In this document: one piece after another, positions 10,853 to 19,127 of the stretch
Position numbering within the stretch: position 1 is the stretch's first letter
Layout of the letters: each line of letters starts with the position of its first letter
Assembly (NCBI RefSeq): GCF_030410395.1
Contig: NZ_JAUHHF010000002.1
Location: 310,001 to 374,000 of the forward strand
Reading direction: 5' to 3'
Length of the DNA stretch: 64,000 nucleotides
Source of the DNA: Zwartia panacis
Lineage (GTDB): Bacteria; Pseudomonadota; Gammaproteobacteria; Burkholderiales; Burkholderiaceae_B
Program-made: the position numbers and the translations under genes
Notes under the pieces: model-generated
The model's input: the letters and a program-made list of their open reading frames with translations, nothing else
The model's database searches: none
What the model was told of the DNA's origin: nothing

Positions 10853-11416
10853 TCAGTTGTGATGACTGTCTGTCGGTCTGCGCGTGGCCAGCTTCGTTTC
10901 GCTTCGAGTGACGATCCATAAGATCGCGATCAATCCATAGTTCAAAGCAAGCTGCCAAGGATCGTTCCAGGCCCACCCATCAAACCCTTGCTGCGTGACC
11001 GGATACAGCACGGGGGAAGGATAAAAGTCTGCCGAGTGGGTGAATACATCCATCACGATATGCATCCACCAACCCAACAGGGGCAACCACAGACGCCGCA
11101 AGAACATCCAACTCAAAAGTGTGACCAAGGCGGCTACCAGCGCGCTGTGCATGACGCAATGCAGGTGATGTGCAATGAGTTCCACCGTCGGCGGCAACAC
11201 CGGTTCATAGCGTGGCAGCGCATGGAAATAGGCTTGCATGGCCGACCAGCCCTGCGGCGTTGTCAGAGCTGCGGTCACGATGGGCATGAGTTGCACCAGA
11301 TCTGGCGCAACGGCGAGGGCCATCGTCCATGTTGCAGTGCTGCGCTTGATCGGTTGACGGCGACCACACCAGCGACACATCACCGCGGCCCACAGTCCAT
11401 GCGCTACGACGTCCAT
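10853..11416 (-). CDS. Multi-pass membrane protein, unknown function
   Basis: A 187-residue protein with several hydrophobic segments (about 4-15, 35-52, 88-112, 115-125, 160-172). Conserved-looking histidine-rich positions occur in AHHLHCVMHSAL and WWMHIVMDVFTHS. The pattern of membrane helices with HxxxD-like motifs resembles small metal-dependent membrane hydrolases of the YdjM/DUF457 type, but the match is only by eye. It sits 57 bases after mtnP and 31 bases before gor on the same strand, so it is probably part of the same transcript. Confidence 0.7.
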   Translation of the reverse strand: MDVVAHGLWAAVMCRWCGRRQPIKRSTATWTMALAVAPDLVQLMPIVTAALTTPQGWSAMQAYFHALPRYEPVLPPTVELIAHHLHCVMHSALVAALVTLLSWMFLRRLWLPLLGWWMHIVMDVFTHSADFYPSPVLYPVTQQGFDGWAWNDPWQLALNYGLIAILWIVTRSETKLATRRPTDSHHN

Positions 11417-11473
11417 CGTGGTCCAAGTCGAATCGCCGTGGCGGGCGAGTTGTCGCAGATGCGCACCTTGACC

Positions 11474-12319
11474 TCACCGGCGCAGTACGTCCAGCCACAG
11501 CTTCTGTTCTTCCGTCAATGCCGTGTCGGGGGTGAGCATGGCACTGCCCAGCGCAGAGCGAATGGCCGCATCTGGTTCGGGCAGCGCTTGTGACAGCAAT
11601 GCATCTAGCACCTTGGCTGCCTTCTTCAAGGTCGATCCGTAGAGCTCGAAGATTGAAGCCACATTGACATGCTGCGACGGATCCTCCAGCCAACAGTCAT
11701 AGTCGGTCACCAGGCCCACCGTCGCGTAAGCCATCTGGGCCTCCCGGGCCAAGAAGACTTCTGGCACGTTGGTCATGCCGACCAGGTGGCAGCCAGACTG
11801 GCGCAGGAAGTGACTCTCGGCCTGGGTGCCCAGGCGTGGCCCTTCGACGCAGGCGTAGGTGAGGCCGCGATGGACCTCCAGGCCACACCGGGCGGCGGCG
11901 GACCGCACGGCATCGACCAGTACGGCACTGACGGGTTTCGCTGTCGATACATGGGCGGCCACGCCCCCGCCGAAGAAGGTGCGCTGGCGCTGGCCCCGGG
12001 TCCAGTCGAAATACTGCTCCGGTATCGCAAGGTCCCCCGGCCGGATTTCAAGGGCCAAGCTGCCCACCGCCGAAAAGCCCAGAAGCATGGTGGCTCCGGC
12101 CCGCTTCAGGGCGAACACGTTGGCGCGGTAGTTGACCTCGTGCGGCAGCAGCCGGTGCCCTGCGCCATGCCGCGCCAGGAACAGCACCTCGTTCGACCCC
12201 AGCCGGCCACGCAGGACCTCGCCGGAGGGATCGCCGAAAGGCGTCGTGTCCCGGGAACGATGGGCGATCTCGAGACCCGGAAGTTCATAGAGGCCGGTGC
12301 CTCCGACGATGGCGAGCAT
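11474..12319 (-). CDS. mtnP: S-methyl-5'-thioadenosine phosphorylase
   Basis: A 281-residue purine nucleoside phosphorylase of the MTAP branch. GGTGLYELPG near residues 6-15 and RHGAGH near 49-54 form phosphate-binding loops; GMTNVPEVFLAREA and TDYDCW mark the base- and ribose-binding end. The family cleaves 5'-thio- or 5'-deoxynucleosides to adenine plus a 1-phosphate sugar. It ends two bases from the metallophosphoesterase gene. In this operon the natural substrate may be a 5'-modified deoxyadenosine made by the ArsS-type enzyme rather than methylthioadenosine itself; this is inference from context. Alternative: ordinary methionine-salvage enzyme, or MTI phosphorylase. Confidence 0.9.
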   Translation of the reverse strand: MLAIVGGTGLYELPGLEIAHRSRDTTPFGDPSGEVLRGRLGSNEVLFLARHGAGHRLLPHEVNYRANVFALKRAGATMLLGFSAVGSLALEIRPGDLAIPEQYFDWTRGQRQRTFFGGGVAAHVSTAKPVSAVLVDAVRSAAARCGLEVHRGLTYACVEGPRLGTQAESHFLRQSGCHLVGMTNVPEVFLAREAQMAYATVGLVTDYDCWLEDPSQHVNVASIFELYGSTLKKAAKVLDALLSQALPEPDAAIRSALGSAMLTPDTALTEEQKLWLDVLRR

Positions 12320-12321
12320 GT

Positions 12322-13290
12322 TCAGTCCTCCTGACGAATGACTTGATGGGGCTGGTAGTCCGGACCGCCCTCGATCCGTTCGAAATACGACGCATGGGCA
12401 TCAGTGCCAGCGGGCCATTGCGCAAGGAAAGCCTGCCGCACGGCCGCAGGATCGGCCTCGATGGCCAGGGCATCGACATGGAGCCTCTTGTGGATCACGC
12501 TGGCGCGGCTGCCCTTCGCCTCGCACGGCATGACGGCGATGCGCGTGATCAGCCCTGCCGGGTCACCCCGGAAGTTCGGCATCCCCGCTGCGCCGTTGTT
12601 GAAGATCCAGCCTGGCGAGCGCTGAGTGCCCAGGTCCAGGCGCTGGAACACGGGCAAACAGGTGTGGCTGCTCGCGAACGCATCGACGCCCCCACGGTGG
12701 AACCAGTCCCGTACCTGCTCGCGGTGGTCGACCTCGCGCAAGTGTTCCTGCGCGAACCCCCAGCCCGCCAGCGACTGCGCGTCACCGTGGACGATGCCGA
12801 TGCGGCAGTCCCCCACCTCGGCCGTCAGCCACATCGGCAAGTCCGACAAGGCGGCGCGCTGGTCGGGCGTAACGGCGCCGCGTAGCCGGCGCAGGATGCG
12901 GTTCGACCGCTCCACCACCGCATCGCCGACCCAGTCGGGATAGGCGCAGCCGCAACCCGCATCGTCCTGCGGGTCGGGATCTGCCAGTTCGGTTTCCACG
13001 TTGCCGCGAAGTGCGGTGTGGGCCAGCACTGCCTGCTGGACCCGCGCAAACCGGGCCGGATCGACGTCGAACCAGTGGAAATCGCCGTTGAAGACGAGGC
13101 GTTTGCGGCCCTGCTCCGCATCGAAAAGCCGCAGGATTTCCGTCAAGGCCGACTCATTGCCATAGAGCCCGCCAACGACATACAGGACCTCCAGGTCACG
13201 CAGTGCAGCGGCCGGCGCTTGCCGGAAAACCTCGGGGCCGTAGTGGTAATGCAAGGGGCAGGTTCGTCCGGGGGTTGCTATGGCATCCAT
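12322..13290 (-). CDS. Calcineurin-like metallophosphoesterase
   Basis: A 322-residue protein with the dinuclear-metal phosphoesterase pattern in order: VVGGLYGN (about 37-44), NGDFHWFD (about 68-75), GNVE (about 95-98), a later HGD, and SSHTCLP. The usual first Asp-His pair is replaced by a VGGLYGN stretch, so the metal site may be modified. The start is chosen at 13290 because GGAGA lies eight bases upstream. This makes its first 95 bases overlap the end of the ABC ATPase gene. In context it could dephosphorylate a sugar-phosphate or phosphonate intermediate; the substrate is unknown. Confidence 0.82.
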   Translation of the reverse strand: MDAIATPGRTCPLHYHYGPEVFRQAPAAALRDLEVLYVVGGLYGNESALTEILRLFDAEQGRKRLVFNGDFHWFDVDPARFARVQQAVLAHTALRGNVETELADPDPQDDAGCGCAYPDWVGDAVVERSNRILRRLRGAVTPDQRAALSDLPMWLTAEVGDCRIGIVHGDAQSLAGWGFAQEHLREVDHREQVRDWFHRGGVDAFASSHTCLPVFQRLDLGTQRSPGWIFNNGAAGMPNFRGDPAGLITRIAVMPCEAKGSRASVIHKRLHVDALAIEADPAAVRQAFLAQWPAGTDAHASYFERIEGGPDYQPHQVIRQED

Positions 13291-14083
13291 CGGCAGGGTC
13301 TCCAGTTTCGTAGAGGTTTTTCAGCAGGTCAGGACTTAGCGTCTTGAGGGGCGCATCGAATACCAGGCGTCCCTCCTTCAGCCCGATGACCCGGTCTGCC
13401 AGGCGAGGCAGCAATTCAGTGTCGTGAACCACGGTCAACAGCGTGGCATCGGCCGCCAAGGCCACCAGGGCGTCGCAGGCCTGCTGGGCGGCTGCAGGAT
13501 CCAGCGCCGAGGTGGGTTCGTCGGCCAGCAGCAGCTTCGGGCGCTGCAGGCGCAGGCGTGCGAGGCTGACTTTCTGGCGTTCGCCGCCCGAGAGGCGATC
13601 GGCTCGCGTGTCCATGCGATGCTCCAGGCCCAGGTCTGAGAGCGCCTGGCGGGCCTCACGAAGCAGTGATTCCGGGTAACAGCGCAACCAACTGCGCCAC
13701 AGCGGCATCGCACCCGGCCGGGCCAAGGCACCAAGCACTACGTTCTCCAGCGCGCTCAGGCGGGCGACCAGGTGCAGACCCTGCATCACCTGGCCGATCT
13801 CGGCGCGTAACGCCCGCCACTGCGCAGCGCTCATGGCTTTCGACCCCACACCTGTAACGTCGCGCCCCAAGACCGCGATACGGCCCTGCGATGCGCTCAC
13901 AAATCCACCCAGGGCCTTTAGGAGCGAACTCTTGCCGGCGCCATTGGGCCCGATCAAGGCCACGCGCTCGCCATGACGGACGGTCAACGAGGGCACATCG
14001 AGGATGCATCGCCCCTTGATCTCGAGAAGCAGGTCCCGGACATCGACGACAACCCCGGGCAGCGGATGGTTCACGGCGCTCAC
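13196..14083 (-). CDS. phnC: PhnC-like ABC transporter ATPase
   Basis: A 295-residue ABC ATPase. Walker A is GPNGAGKSS (45-53), the Q-loop glutamine is near 98, the signature LSGGE is at 164-168, Walker B LLLADEP at 184-190 and the switch histidine at 220. Size and subfamily fit the phosphonate-type importers, but the imported compound cannot be read from the ATPase. The family normally ends soon after the GRLVFDAPL segment; here about 30 low-complexity residues extend into the metallophosphoesterase gene. Its start overlaps the permease stop by four bases. Confidence 0.86.
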   Translation of the reverse strand: MSAVNHPLPGVVVDVRDLLLEIKGRCILDVPSLTVRHGERVALIGPNGAGKSSLLKALGGFVSASQGRIAVLGRDVTGVGSKAMSAAQWRALRAEIGQVMQGLHLVARLSALENVVLGALARPGAMPLWRSWLRCYPESLLREARQALSDLGLEHRMDTRADRLSGGERQKVSLARLRLQRPKLLLADEPTSALDPAAAQQACDALVALAADATLLTVVHDTELLPRLADRVIGLKEGRLVFDAPLKTLSPDLLKNLYETGDPADGCHSNPRTNLPLALPLRPRGFPASAGRCTA

Positions 14084-14973
14084 AGCAAGGCCTTTCGGAT
14101 GCGACGAGACAGCGCATCAAACGCCATGACCAGCGCAATCACCACCAGGATGATGGTCGCCAGGCGGCTCCATTGGAACAGGCTGACCGCCTCGGAAATC
14201 AGCAAGCCGAGGCCGCCGGCACCGATCAGGCCGAGGATGGTGGAATCGCGGATGTTGAACTCCCACACGTAGAGGTGATTGCTGACGAATTGGGGCAGCA
14301 CCGAAGGCCAGACAGCGCTGAAAAAAACCTGTGAGGGCGAGGCACCCGTTGCCCGCACCGCGTCCACGGCTCCCATGTCGATGGTCTCGATGCTCTCCGC
14401 GTACAGCTTGCCGTAGGTGCCCATGGAGTGCAGCGCAATGGCCAGAATGCCCGCCGTGGGGCCCAGCCCCACGATGCCGACCAGCACCAGGCCGAACACC
14501 AGCGTGTGGATGGCCCGCAAGGTATCCAGCAGGGTGGAAGCCGTGCGCGAAGCCCAGGCTGGCGCGCTCAGGTTGCGGGCCGACAAGAGGCCCAAGGGCA
14601 GGGCCATCACGGCAGCCAGTAATGATCCCAGCGTGGCGATCTGAAAGGTGGTCCAGGTGGCGCGCCCCAGCCCTGCGAGAAACTGGGCCTCCACGTGCTG
14701 GCGGTTCTCCACCCTCAACAGGGTGCCGTCGTCACTGCGGTACTCCAGTCGCTCAGGGCCCCACCAGAGATCCAGGAAACTGGGGTGGGCAAACTCCGAG
14801 ACCGTCTTGAGCAGGTTGTGCCAGGGCGCACGGCCCCAGGACAGATCGCCCGCCGCAAGCAGCGTCAGCAGGCAAGCCAGCACCAGCCCTGCGTAGGCAA
14901 GCACCAGCGTGAAAAAGCCGAGCCTGCCCCGGGGCAGCCAGGGCCGAGTACCAAATGTTGCCGACGGTTGCAT
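14080..14973 (-). CDS. phnE: PhnE-like ABC transporter permease
   Basis: A 297-residue inner-membrane permease with about six hydrophobic segments (for example 21-42, 108-135, 150-175, 205-220, 240-280). The cytoplasmic coupling loop reads AVDAVRATGASPSQVFFSAVWPSVLPQ, the EAA-type motif of phosphonate/phosphite permeases. It follows the binding-protein gene by six bases and overlaps the ATPase gene by four. The three genes together encode one complete importer of the PhnCDE/PtxABC class. The substrate could be a phosphonate, phosphite or, given the neighbours, an organoarsenical; this is not determined. Confidence 0.88.
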   Translation of the reverse strand: MQPSATFGTRPWLPRGRLGFFTLVLAYAGLVLACLLTLLAAGDLSWGRAPWHNLLKTVSEFAHPSFLDLWWGPERLEYRSDDGTLLRVENRQHVEAQFLAGLGRATWTTFQIATLGSLLAAVMALPLGLLSARNLSAPAWASRTASTLLDTLRAIHTLVFGLVLVGIVGLGPTAGILAIALHSMGTYGKLYAESIETIDMGAVDAVRATGASPSQVFFSAVWPSVLPQFVSNHLYVWEFNIRDSTILGLIGAGGLGLLISEAVSLFQWSRLATIILVVIALVMAFDALSRRIRKALL

Positions 14974-14979
14974 CGGGTA

Positions 14980-15879
14980 TTACTGCCTCGGGGTCAGCTT
15001 GCCGGTGGCCAGACCGGCGTCGCGAATCGGCTTGTAGAAGGCGTTGTCGGTGTTGACGAAGCCGGTGTAGTTGGCTGGCAGCAGCTGCGGCTGGCGCTTG
15101 AGCAGAGGACCCACCTCCAGCAAGGCCTCCTGCACACGCTTGACGAAAGCCTTGTCCTTGTAAAGCGCGGCACTGACGGCCACCGCATCGTTGGGCAGCG
15201 GCGCCGACTGCCAGATGATCTTGCTGCGCTCGGCCCGGATGAGACCTTGGTCGATCATGGCGGTGCGGTTGCGGTTGTAGTCCGCACCGGCGTCGAGCTG
15301 GCCTGCGGTCACCTGGGTCTGGATGGCCTGGTGCTTCGTGTACAGGACACGGGAGAAATGCTTCTCCGGGTCGATGCCCTGTTGCATGAAGAAGTGCAGC
15401 GGTATCAGGTAGCCCGACGTGGAGCCCTTGTCGCCAAACGCAAACGTGCGCCCTTTGCCCTTGGGGCCGATCAGGTCCTGCGCGCTGTTCAGCCCCGATT
15501 CGGGATGGGTCACGATCATGGCGAAGTATTCGGGCTTGCCCTGGTAGAGGATGGTGGAGACCACCTGCGCGTCGGCGAAGTGATGGGCCAGGACATAGCC
15601 CCAAGGGCCCATCAAGGCGATATCCGTTTCGCCGTTGGCCAGGCTCTTGGCCAGCCCCTCCCAGCTGTCGACCGTGCGCAATTCCACCGGTCGGCCCAGG
15701 CGCGCCGACAGGTGCTGGGCCAGCGGGCGGTAGGTGGCATCATTTTTTTCCCGGTCGGGCTGGAACATGCCCACTCCGAACTTGAGTGGAGCGCCTTGCG
15801 CCAGCACGGGTGTGGACCACAGGGGAGCAGACAAGGTGACGGCCGCTGCAGCGACCATCGAGCGACGGATGAGGTTCAT
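14980..15879 (-). CDS. phnD: PhnD-like periplasmic binding protein
   Basis: A 299-residue secreted solute-binding protein. It starts with a signal peptide (MNLIRRSMVAAAAVTLSAP, cleavage after about VLAQG) and continues with the PhnD/SsuA fold: FGVGMFQPDREK, a LANGETDIALMGPW phosphonate-family stretch and FGDKGSTSGYLIP, which in PhnD-type proteins lines the ligand pocket. An upstream in-frame extension is rejected because AGGAG sits correctly before this ATG and only this start gives a signal peptide. It overlaps the preceding flavoprotein gene by four bases (ATGA). Confidence 0.9.
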   Translation of the reverse strand: MNLIRRSMVAAAAVTLSAPLWSTPVLAQGAPLKFGVGMFQPDREKNDATYRPLAQHLSARLGRPVELRTVDSWEGLAKSLANGETDIALMGPWGYVLAHHFADAQVVSTILYQGKPEYFAMIVTHPESGLNSAQDLIGPKGKGRTFAFGDKGSTSGYLIPLHFFMQQGIDPEKHFSRVLYTKHQAIQTQVTAGQLDAGADYNRNRTAMIDQGLIRAERSKIIWQSAPLPNDAVAVSAALYKDKAFVKRVQEALLEVGPLLKRQPQLLPANYTGFVNTDNAFYKPIRDAGLATGKLTPRQ

Positions 15880-17015
15880 GGGGTTTCTCCTGGGACAGGG
15901 ACGGGTCTGGTGTTGGCGGACGCAAAGCGGCGCACGAATCGGCGATCGATGCGGTCTTTCCACAGCCAGGCCCAACGGCCGGACAAGCTGAAGCGTCCAC
16001 GCGAGGCGATGGCACTGCCGTCTGCAGTGGACAGCAAGGACAGAAACGTGGATTGGGGTGTGTAAGGCTGCAAGGCCGCCCCGGTCAGCGCCGCGCGCAG
16101 GTTGTGCGTCAGCACAGGTCCCATCCGGACCGCGTAGACCCCGGCTTTGGGCAAGGGCGTGTGCCATTGGGCGCAATCCCCAGCCGCAAAAATGCGGGGA
16201 TGGGACACCGAGCGCAGGCTGGTATCGATCAGCACGAAGCCTTCCGCGCTGGCGGCCAGGCTGCCCCGGCGGTCCGGGTCACGTTGCCAGGCATTGGCTT
16301 GAGCGCCTGTCGCCCAGAGCACCAGGTCGCTGTCACGCCCCTTGGCGTCACACCAGGCGGTGCCGAGTTGCACCGTGACGTTCGCGTCTTTCAACGCGCG
16401 CTGCGCCGCTCGCTGGGCGCTGGCGGGATAGCCAGGCAGAAGTTCAAGCCCCCGCGTCAACAACGCGCCTTGCACGTCACGGTCTGGTCGCAGCATGCGC
16501 AGCCGCCTCAGCACCGCCAGCAGGGATTCGAAACCCGCCGCACCGCCGCCCACGGCGGTCACCTGGAAGGGCCGGTTGCTGCCCTCCTCCTTGCGCCAGT
16601 CTTCGAGGAGCCGGTCGTAGCGGGTTCGCAATTGAGACAAAGGCCGCATGGACAACACATGGGCCGAAGACTCGCCTTCCGGCGGGGTCAGTGTCGAGCC
16701 GGTGTTGAGCGACAACCAGTCGTAGCGGAGCGATTCACCGTTGTCCAGGTGCACGCACTGTGTATCAGGGTCCAGGCGGTCAATGGCTGCCGACACCCAG
16801 CGCGCACCCGCTTGACCGCACAGGGCCGGGAAGTCGATGACGCTCTCCTCGAACCCATAGGTGCCTGCCAGCCATCCGGGCACCATGCCCGAATAGGGGG
16901 CCAGCGCCTGGGGCGACACCACCACCAGATCGACGCCGGCCAGAGGCTCCTGCGACCAGGCTTGCAGTACCTGGGCATGGGCATGGCCCGCACCGGCCAA
17001 TATCACGCGTTGCAT
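15876..17015 (-). CDS. FAD-dependent pyridine nucleotide-disulfide oxidoreductase (TIGR03169-like)
   Basis: A 379-residue flavoprotein. The FAD fold begins VILAGAGHAHAQVLQAW (4-20), the NAD(P) fold is at AVGGGAAGFESL (about 154-165), and IFAAGDCAQW (about 270-279) closes the FAD site. No redox CxxC is present, so it is not a thiol reductase. GAGHAH near the N-terminus and the overall pattern match the TIGR03169 group, which also occurs fused to selenophosphate synthetase. The electron acceptor is unknown. It overlaps phnD by four bases and the upstream gene by 13, implying tight coupling. Confidence 0.82.
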   Translation of the reverse strand: MQRVILAGAGHAHAQVLQAWSQEPLAGVDLVVVSPQALAPYSGMVPGWLAGTYGFEESVIDFPALCGQAGARWVSAAIDRLDPDTQCVHLDNGESLRYDWLSLNTGSTLTPPEGESSAHVLSMRPLSQLRTRYDRLLEDWRKEEGSNRPFQVTAVGGGAAGFESLLAVLRRLRMLRPDRDVQGALLTRGLELLPGYPASAQRAAQRALKDANVTVQLGTAWCDAKGRDSDLVLWATGAQANAWQRDPDRRGSLAASAEGFVLIDTSLRSVSHPRIFAAGDCAQWHTPLPKAGVYAVRMGPVLTHNLRAALTGAALQPYTPQSTFLSLLSTADGSAIASRGRFSLSGRWAWLWKDRIDRRFVRRFASANTRPVPVPGETP

Positions 17016-17626
17016 GTCAGCCAGCCCTCCGGCAAGTGCGCCAGGTCTGCCGGCTCGTCGATGTCTGGCACGGCCGGCAGTTCCGTCCAGGGCAAACCGA
17101 TCTTTCGAGCCCTGGCACGGGTGTCCTGCATGACCTGGGGCGTACTCCAGGTCATGTCCAGGAACAGCTCTGGTACGGGACGCGTCAGGCCGACGAGTGC
17201 GTAACCCCCATCGAGTGCAGGCACGAACACGGCAGGAGCCAGATCGAGCGCCTGTTCGGCCTGCGCCAAGATGCGGGCATCGAGCGCCGGGGCGTCGGTA
17301 CCGATCAACAAGGCACGGCGGTGTACGGACAGCACCCGGCTCAAGGCCCGGTACATGCGCTGACCCAGATCGCCTTCGCCCTGCAGCGTGAGATGCAAAC
17401 GGTCACCCGACACGTCGCAGGCACGACCGAACGCCGGGTGCTGGTCGTTGGGCGAAACGCACAACTCGAGGTGCTCGACGGGCAGGGCCCGCGCCTGCTG
17501 CAGGGTGTGTTCCAGCAAACGCTCAGCCAGATTGGCAGCGCCCTCAGGGCCCAGTGCAGGGATCAGGCGGGTTTTGGCCAACCCGGCCACAGGGGCCTTG
17601 GCAAAGACGATCAGGGCGGTGGTCAT
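17003..17626 (-). CDS. TIGR04282-family arsenosugar biosynthesis glycosyltransferase-like protein
   Basis: A 207-residue nucleotide-diphospho-sugar transferase fold. FAKAPVAGLAKTRLIPALG near residues 8-26 and LIGTDAPAL near 98-106 are signatures of the TIGR04282 family, named for its association with ArsS genes; the TDxP segment is the nucleotidyltransferase metal site. The start at 17626 is chosen because it overlaps the upstream stop by four bases and aligns with the family; the longer frame is unconserved. It probably transfers or activates a sugar in the pathway, but no enzyme of this family has a role I can state as proven. Confidence 0.87.
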   Translation of the reverse strand: MTTALIVFAKAPVAGLAKTRLIPALGPEGAANLAERLLEHTLQQARALPVEHLELCVSPNDQHPAFGRACDVSGDRLHLTLQGEGDLGQRMYRALSRVLSVHRRALLIGTDAPALDARILAQAEQALDLAPAVFVPALDGGYALVGLTRPVPELFLDMTWSTPQVMQDTRARARKIGLPWTELPAVPDIDEPADLAHLPEGWLTCNA

Positions 17627-18303
17627 CGGTAAGCCTCTGCCAGTCGCTCGGGGGATTCGCCGCGCCAATAGCGCCAGCGCAGGCGCCACATCAGAAGGAT
17701 GGTCGTCCACACGCCGCGGCTTTCCCAACGCCGGCCAGAGGTGGCCACCTGGGCACGCAGGCAGGCCGGTCGCGCCCATTGGCGTAGCCGCTTGGAGAGT
17801 TCGATATCCTCCATCAGTGGCTGCTCGGGGAACCCGCCGATGCGTTCGAAGTTGTCGCGCCGCACGAACAGGGCCTGGTCGCCGGTGGCGATCCCGCTCA
17901 GACGAGAGCGGGCATTCATGAGCGCCGCGACGACGCGCAACATCCAGGCGGAGCCGACGATCCGGACGTCAAAGCGCCCCCACACCGCACCGGCTGCGAT
18001 AGCGTCCAGCACAAGCCGGTCGGCCTGTGGCGGCAGTTGGGTGTCGGCATGCAGGAACAGCAACACCTCGCCCCGTGCCTTCGCCGCCCCCGCATTCATT
18101 TGCCTCGCCCGGCCACGCGGCGCGGTGAGTACGACCGAGGCATGCGCCTGGGCCTGATGGAAGGTGTCATCGTGGCTACCGCCGTCCACCACGATCACCT
18201 CGGCGCCCTGTTGCCTCAGGTGAGCCAAGGCACGCAGGGTGGCTTCAATGCCAGCGGCCTCGTTCAGTACCGGGACAATGATCGACAAGGCGACTGCGCT
18301 CAT
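17623..18303 (-). CDS. TIGR04283-family arsenosugar biosynthesis glycosyltransferase (GT2)
   Basis: A 226-residue GT-A fold glycosyltransferase: SIIVPVLNEAAGIEATLRAL (7-26) binds the nucleotide, VVDGGSHDDT (about 38-47) follows, and FLHADTQLP (about 83-91) carries the DxD-like metal site. GDQALFVRR and EDIELSKRL match the TIGR04283 family, which co-occurs with ArsS. It overlaps the DUF547 gene and the TIGR04282 gene by four bases on each side. The pair with TIGR04282 is the usual sign of an arsenosugar-type locus. The acceptor is unknown. Confidence 0.88.
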   Translation of the reverse strand: MSAVALSIIVPVLNEAAGIEATLRALAHLRQQGAEVIVVDGGSHDDTFHQAQAHASVVLTAPRGRARQMNAGAAKARGEVLLFLHADTQLPPQADRLVLDAIAAGAVWGRFDVRIVGSAWMLRVVAALMNARSRLSGIATGDQALFVRRDNFERIGGFPEQPLMEDIELSKRLRQWARPACLRAQVATSGRRWESRGVWTTILLMWRLRWRYWRGESPERLAEAYR

Positions 18304-19127
18304 GGCGTTCCCTTGGCGTCATTGAGGCGCCAGTCATAGTCCAGGTAGGTGATCAACACCTGGGTGGAGCGGATGCGGGCGCGGTCGGCTTCGACGTCAG
18401 CCAGAGCGTCGGCGAAGCGAGCCGCCAACCCATGCAAGGAATAGATGCCTTGGTGGCCCAGCCGGAAGTCCTCGGCATACCAGTCGAAGATGCGTGACAG
18501 TTCTAGCTGTTCAGTCTTCGGGTTCCAGCGGTTGCGTTCCCGGTCAGCCATGAAGCGCTGCATTTGCGCATCCAGCTGCTGGTCAATCAGCTCGGGAACG
18601 TAAGCTTCCTCGCGCAGCATGGGGCAGCCGATGGAGGCACAGTTCACCGCAAAGTGGATGCGTGGATCGTTGTACACGCCGCGCTTGCGAAGCATGCCGT
18701 GTTCGATATCGTCGAGCGAGACCGTCTCACCCAACAGCGCAATCCAGCGCAACTTCCAGGGGGTGGACAGCCAGTTGCCCAGGTCCTTGATGGATGCGAG
18801 ACGCGGGTAGCGCGTCAGGATCAACTCGACGGTGAAGGCGTTGTAGGCGTTGATCAAGAACGCCATTTGCTGCGCCCGGGTGAATGCCTCGAAATTCACC
18901 CGAGGCACCGCCGAGAGTTGACGTAGGTAGTCCTGCAACGCGCCCCTTTGCGCCAGGAACCCGGCGTAACGTACCTGGGAGGCGCGGCCGCCACGTTGCA
19001 CCACCACGAGCGATTTGACCAAGCGGTTCCAGGCTGCGTGGGTGTGGTCGAAAGTCTGCGCCAGCACCAGGGGGGCGAACGCGGTGACGCCGAGCACCGA
19101 CATGCATTGACGCCGTGTGAGCCTCAT
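18300..19127 (-). CDS. DUF547-domain protein, probably exported
   Basis: A 275-residue protein. Residues 1-24 (MRLTRRQCMSVLGVTAFAPL onward) form a signal sequence with twin arginines, possibly a Tat or a Sec signal. The body has the DUF547 hallmarks INAYNAFTVELIL, DDIEHGMLR and DPRIHFAVNCASIGCP, with conserved Cys, His and Glu that resemble a papain- or transglutaminase-like site. Function is unknown. A longer upstream frame is rejected; the start at 19127 overlaps the fusion gene's stop by four bases. Confidence 0.86.
   Translation of the reverse strand: MRLTRRQCMSVLGVTAFAPLVLAQTFDHTHAAWNRLVKSLVVVQRGGRASQVRYAGFLAQRGALQDYLRQLSAVPRVNFEAFTRAQQMAFLINAYNAFTVELILTRYPRLASIKDLGNWLSTPWKLRWIALLGETVSLDDIEHGMLRKRGVYNDPRIHFAVNCASIGCPMLREEAYVPELIDQQLDAQMQRFMADRERNRWNPKTEQLELSRIFDWYAEDFRLGHQGIYSLHGLAARFADALADVEADRARIRSTQVLITYLDYDWRLNDAKGTP

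Noticed and set aside
14695-16065. 456-codon plus-strand frame opposite phnE and phnD
   Set aside because: Antisense shadow in GC-rich coding sequence. The PhnD and PhnE families are unambiguous on the other strand.
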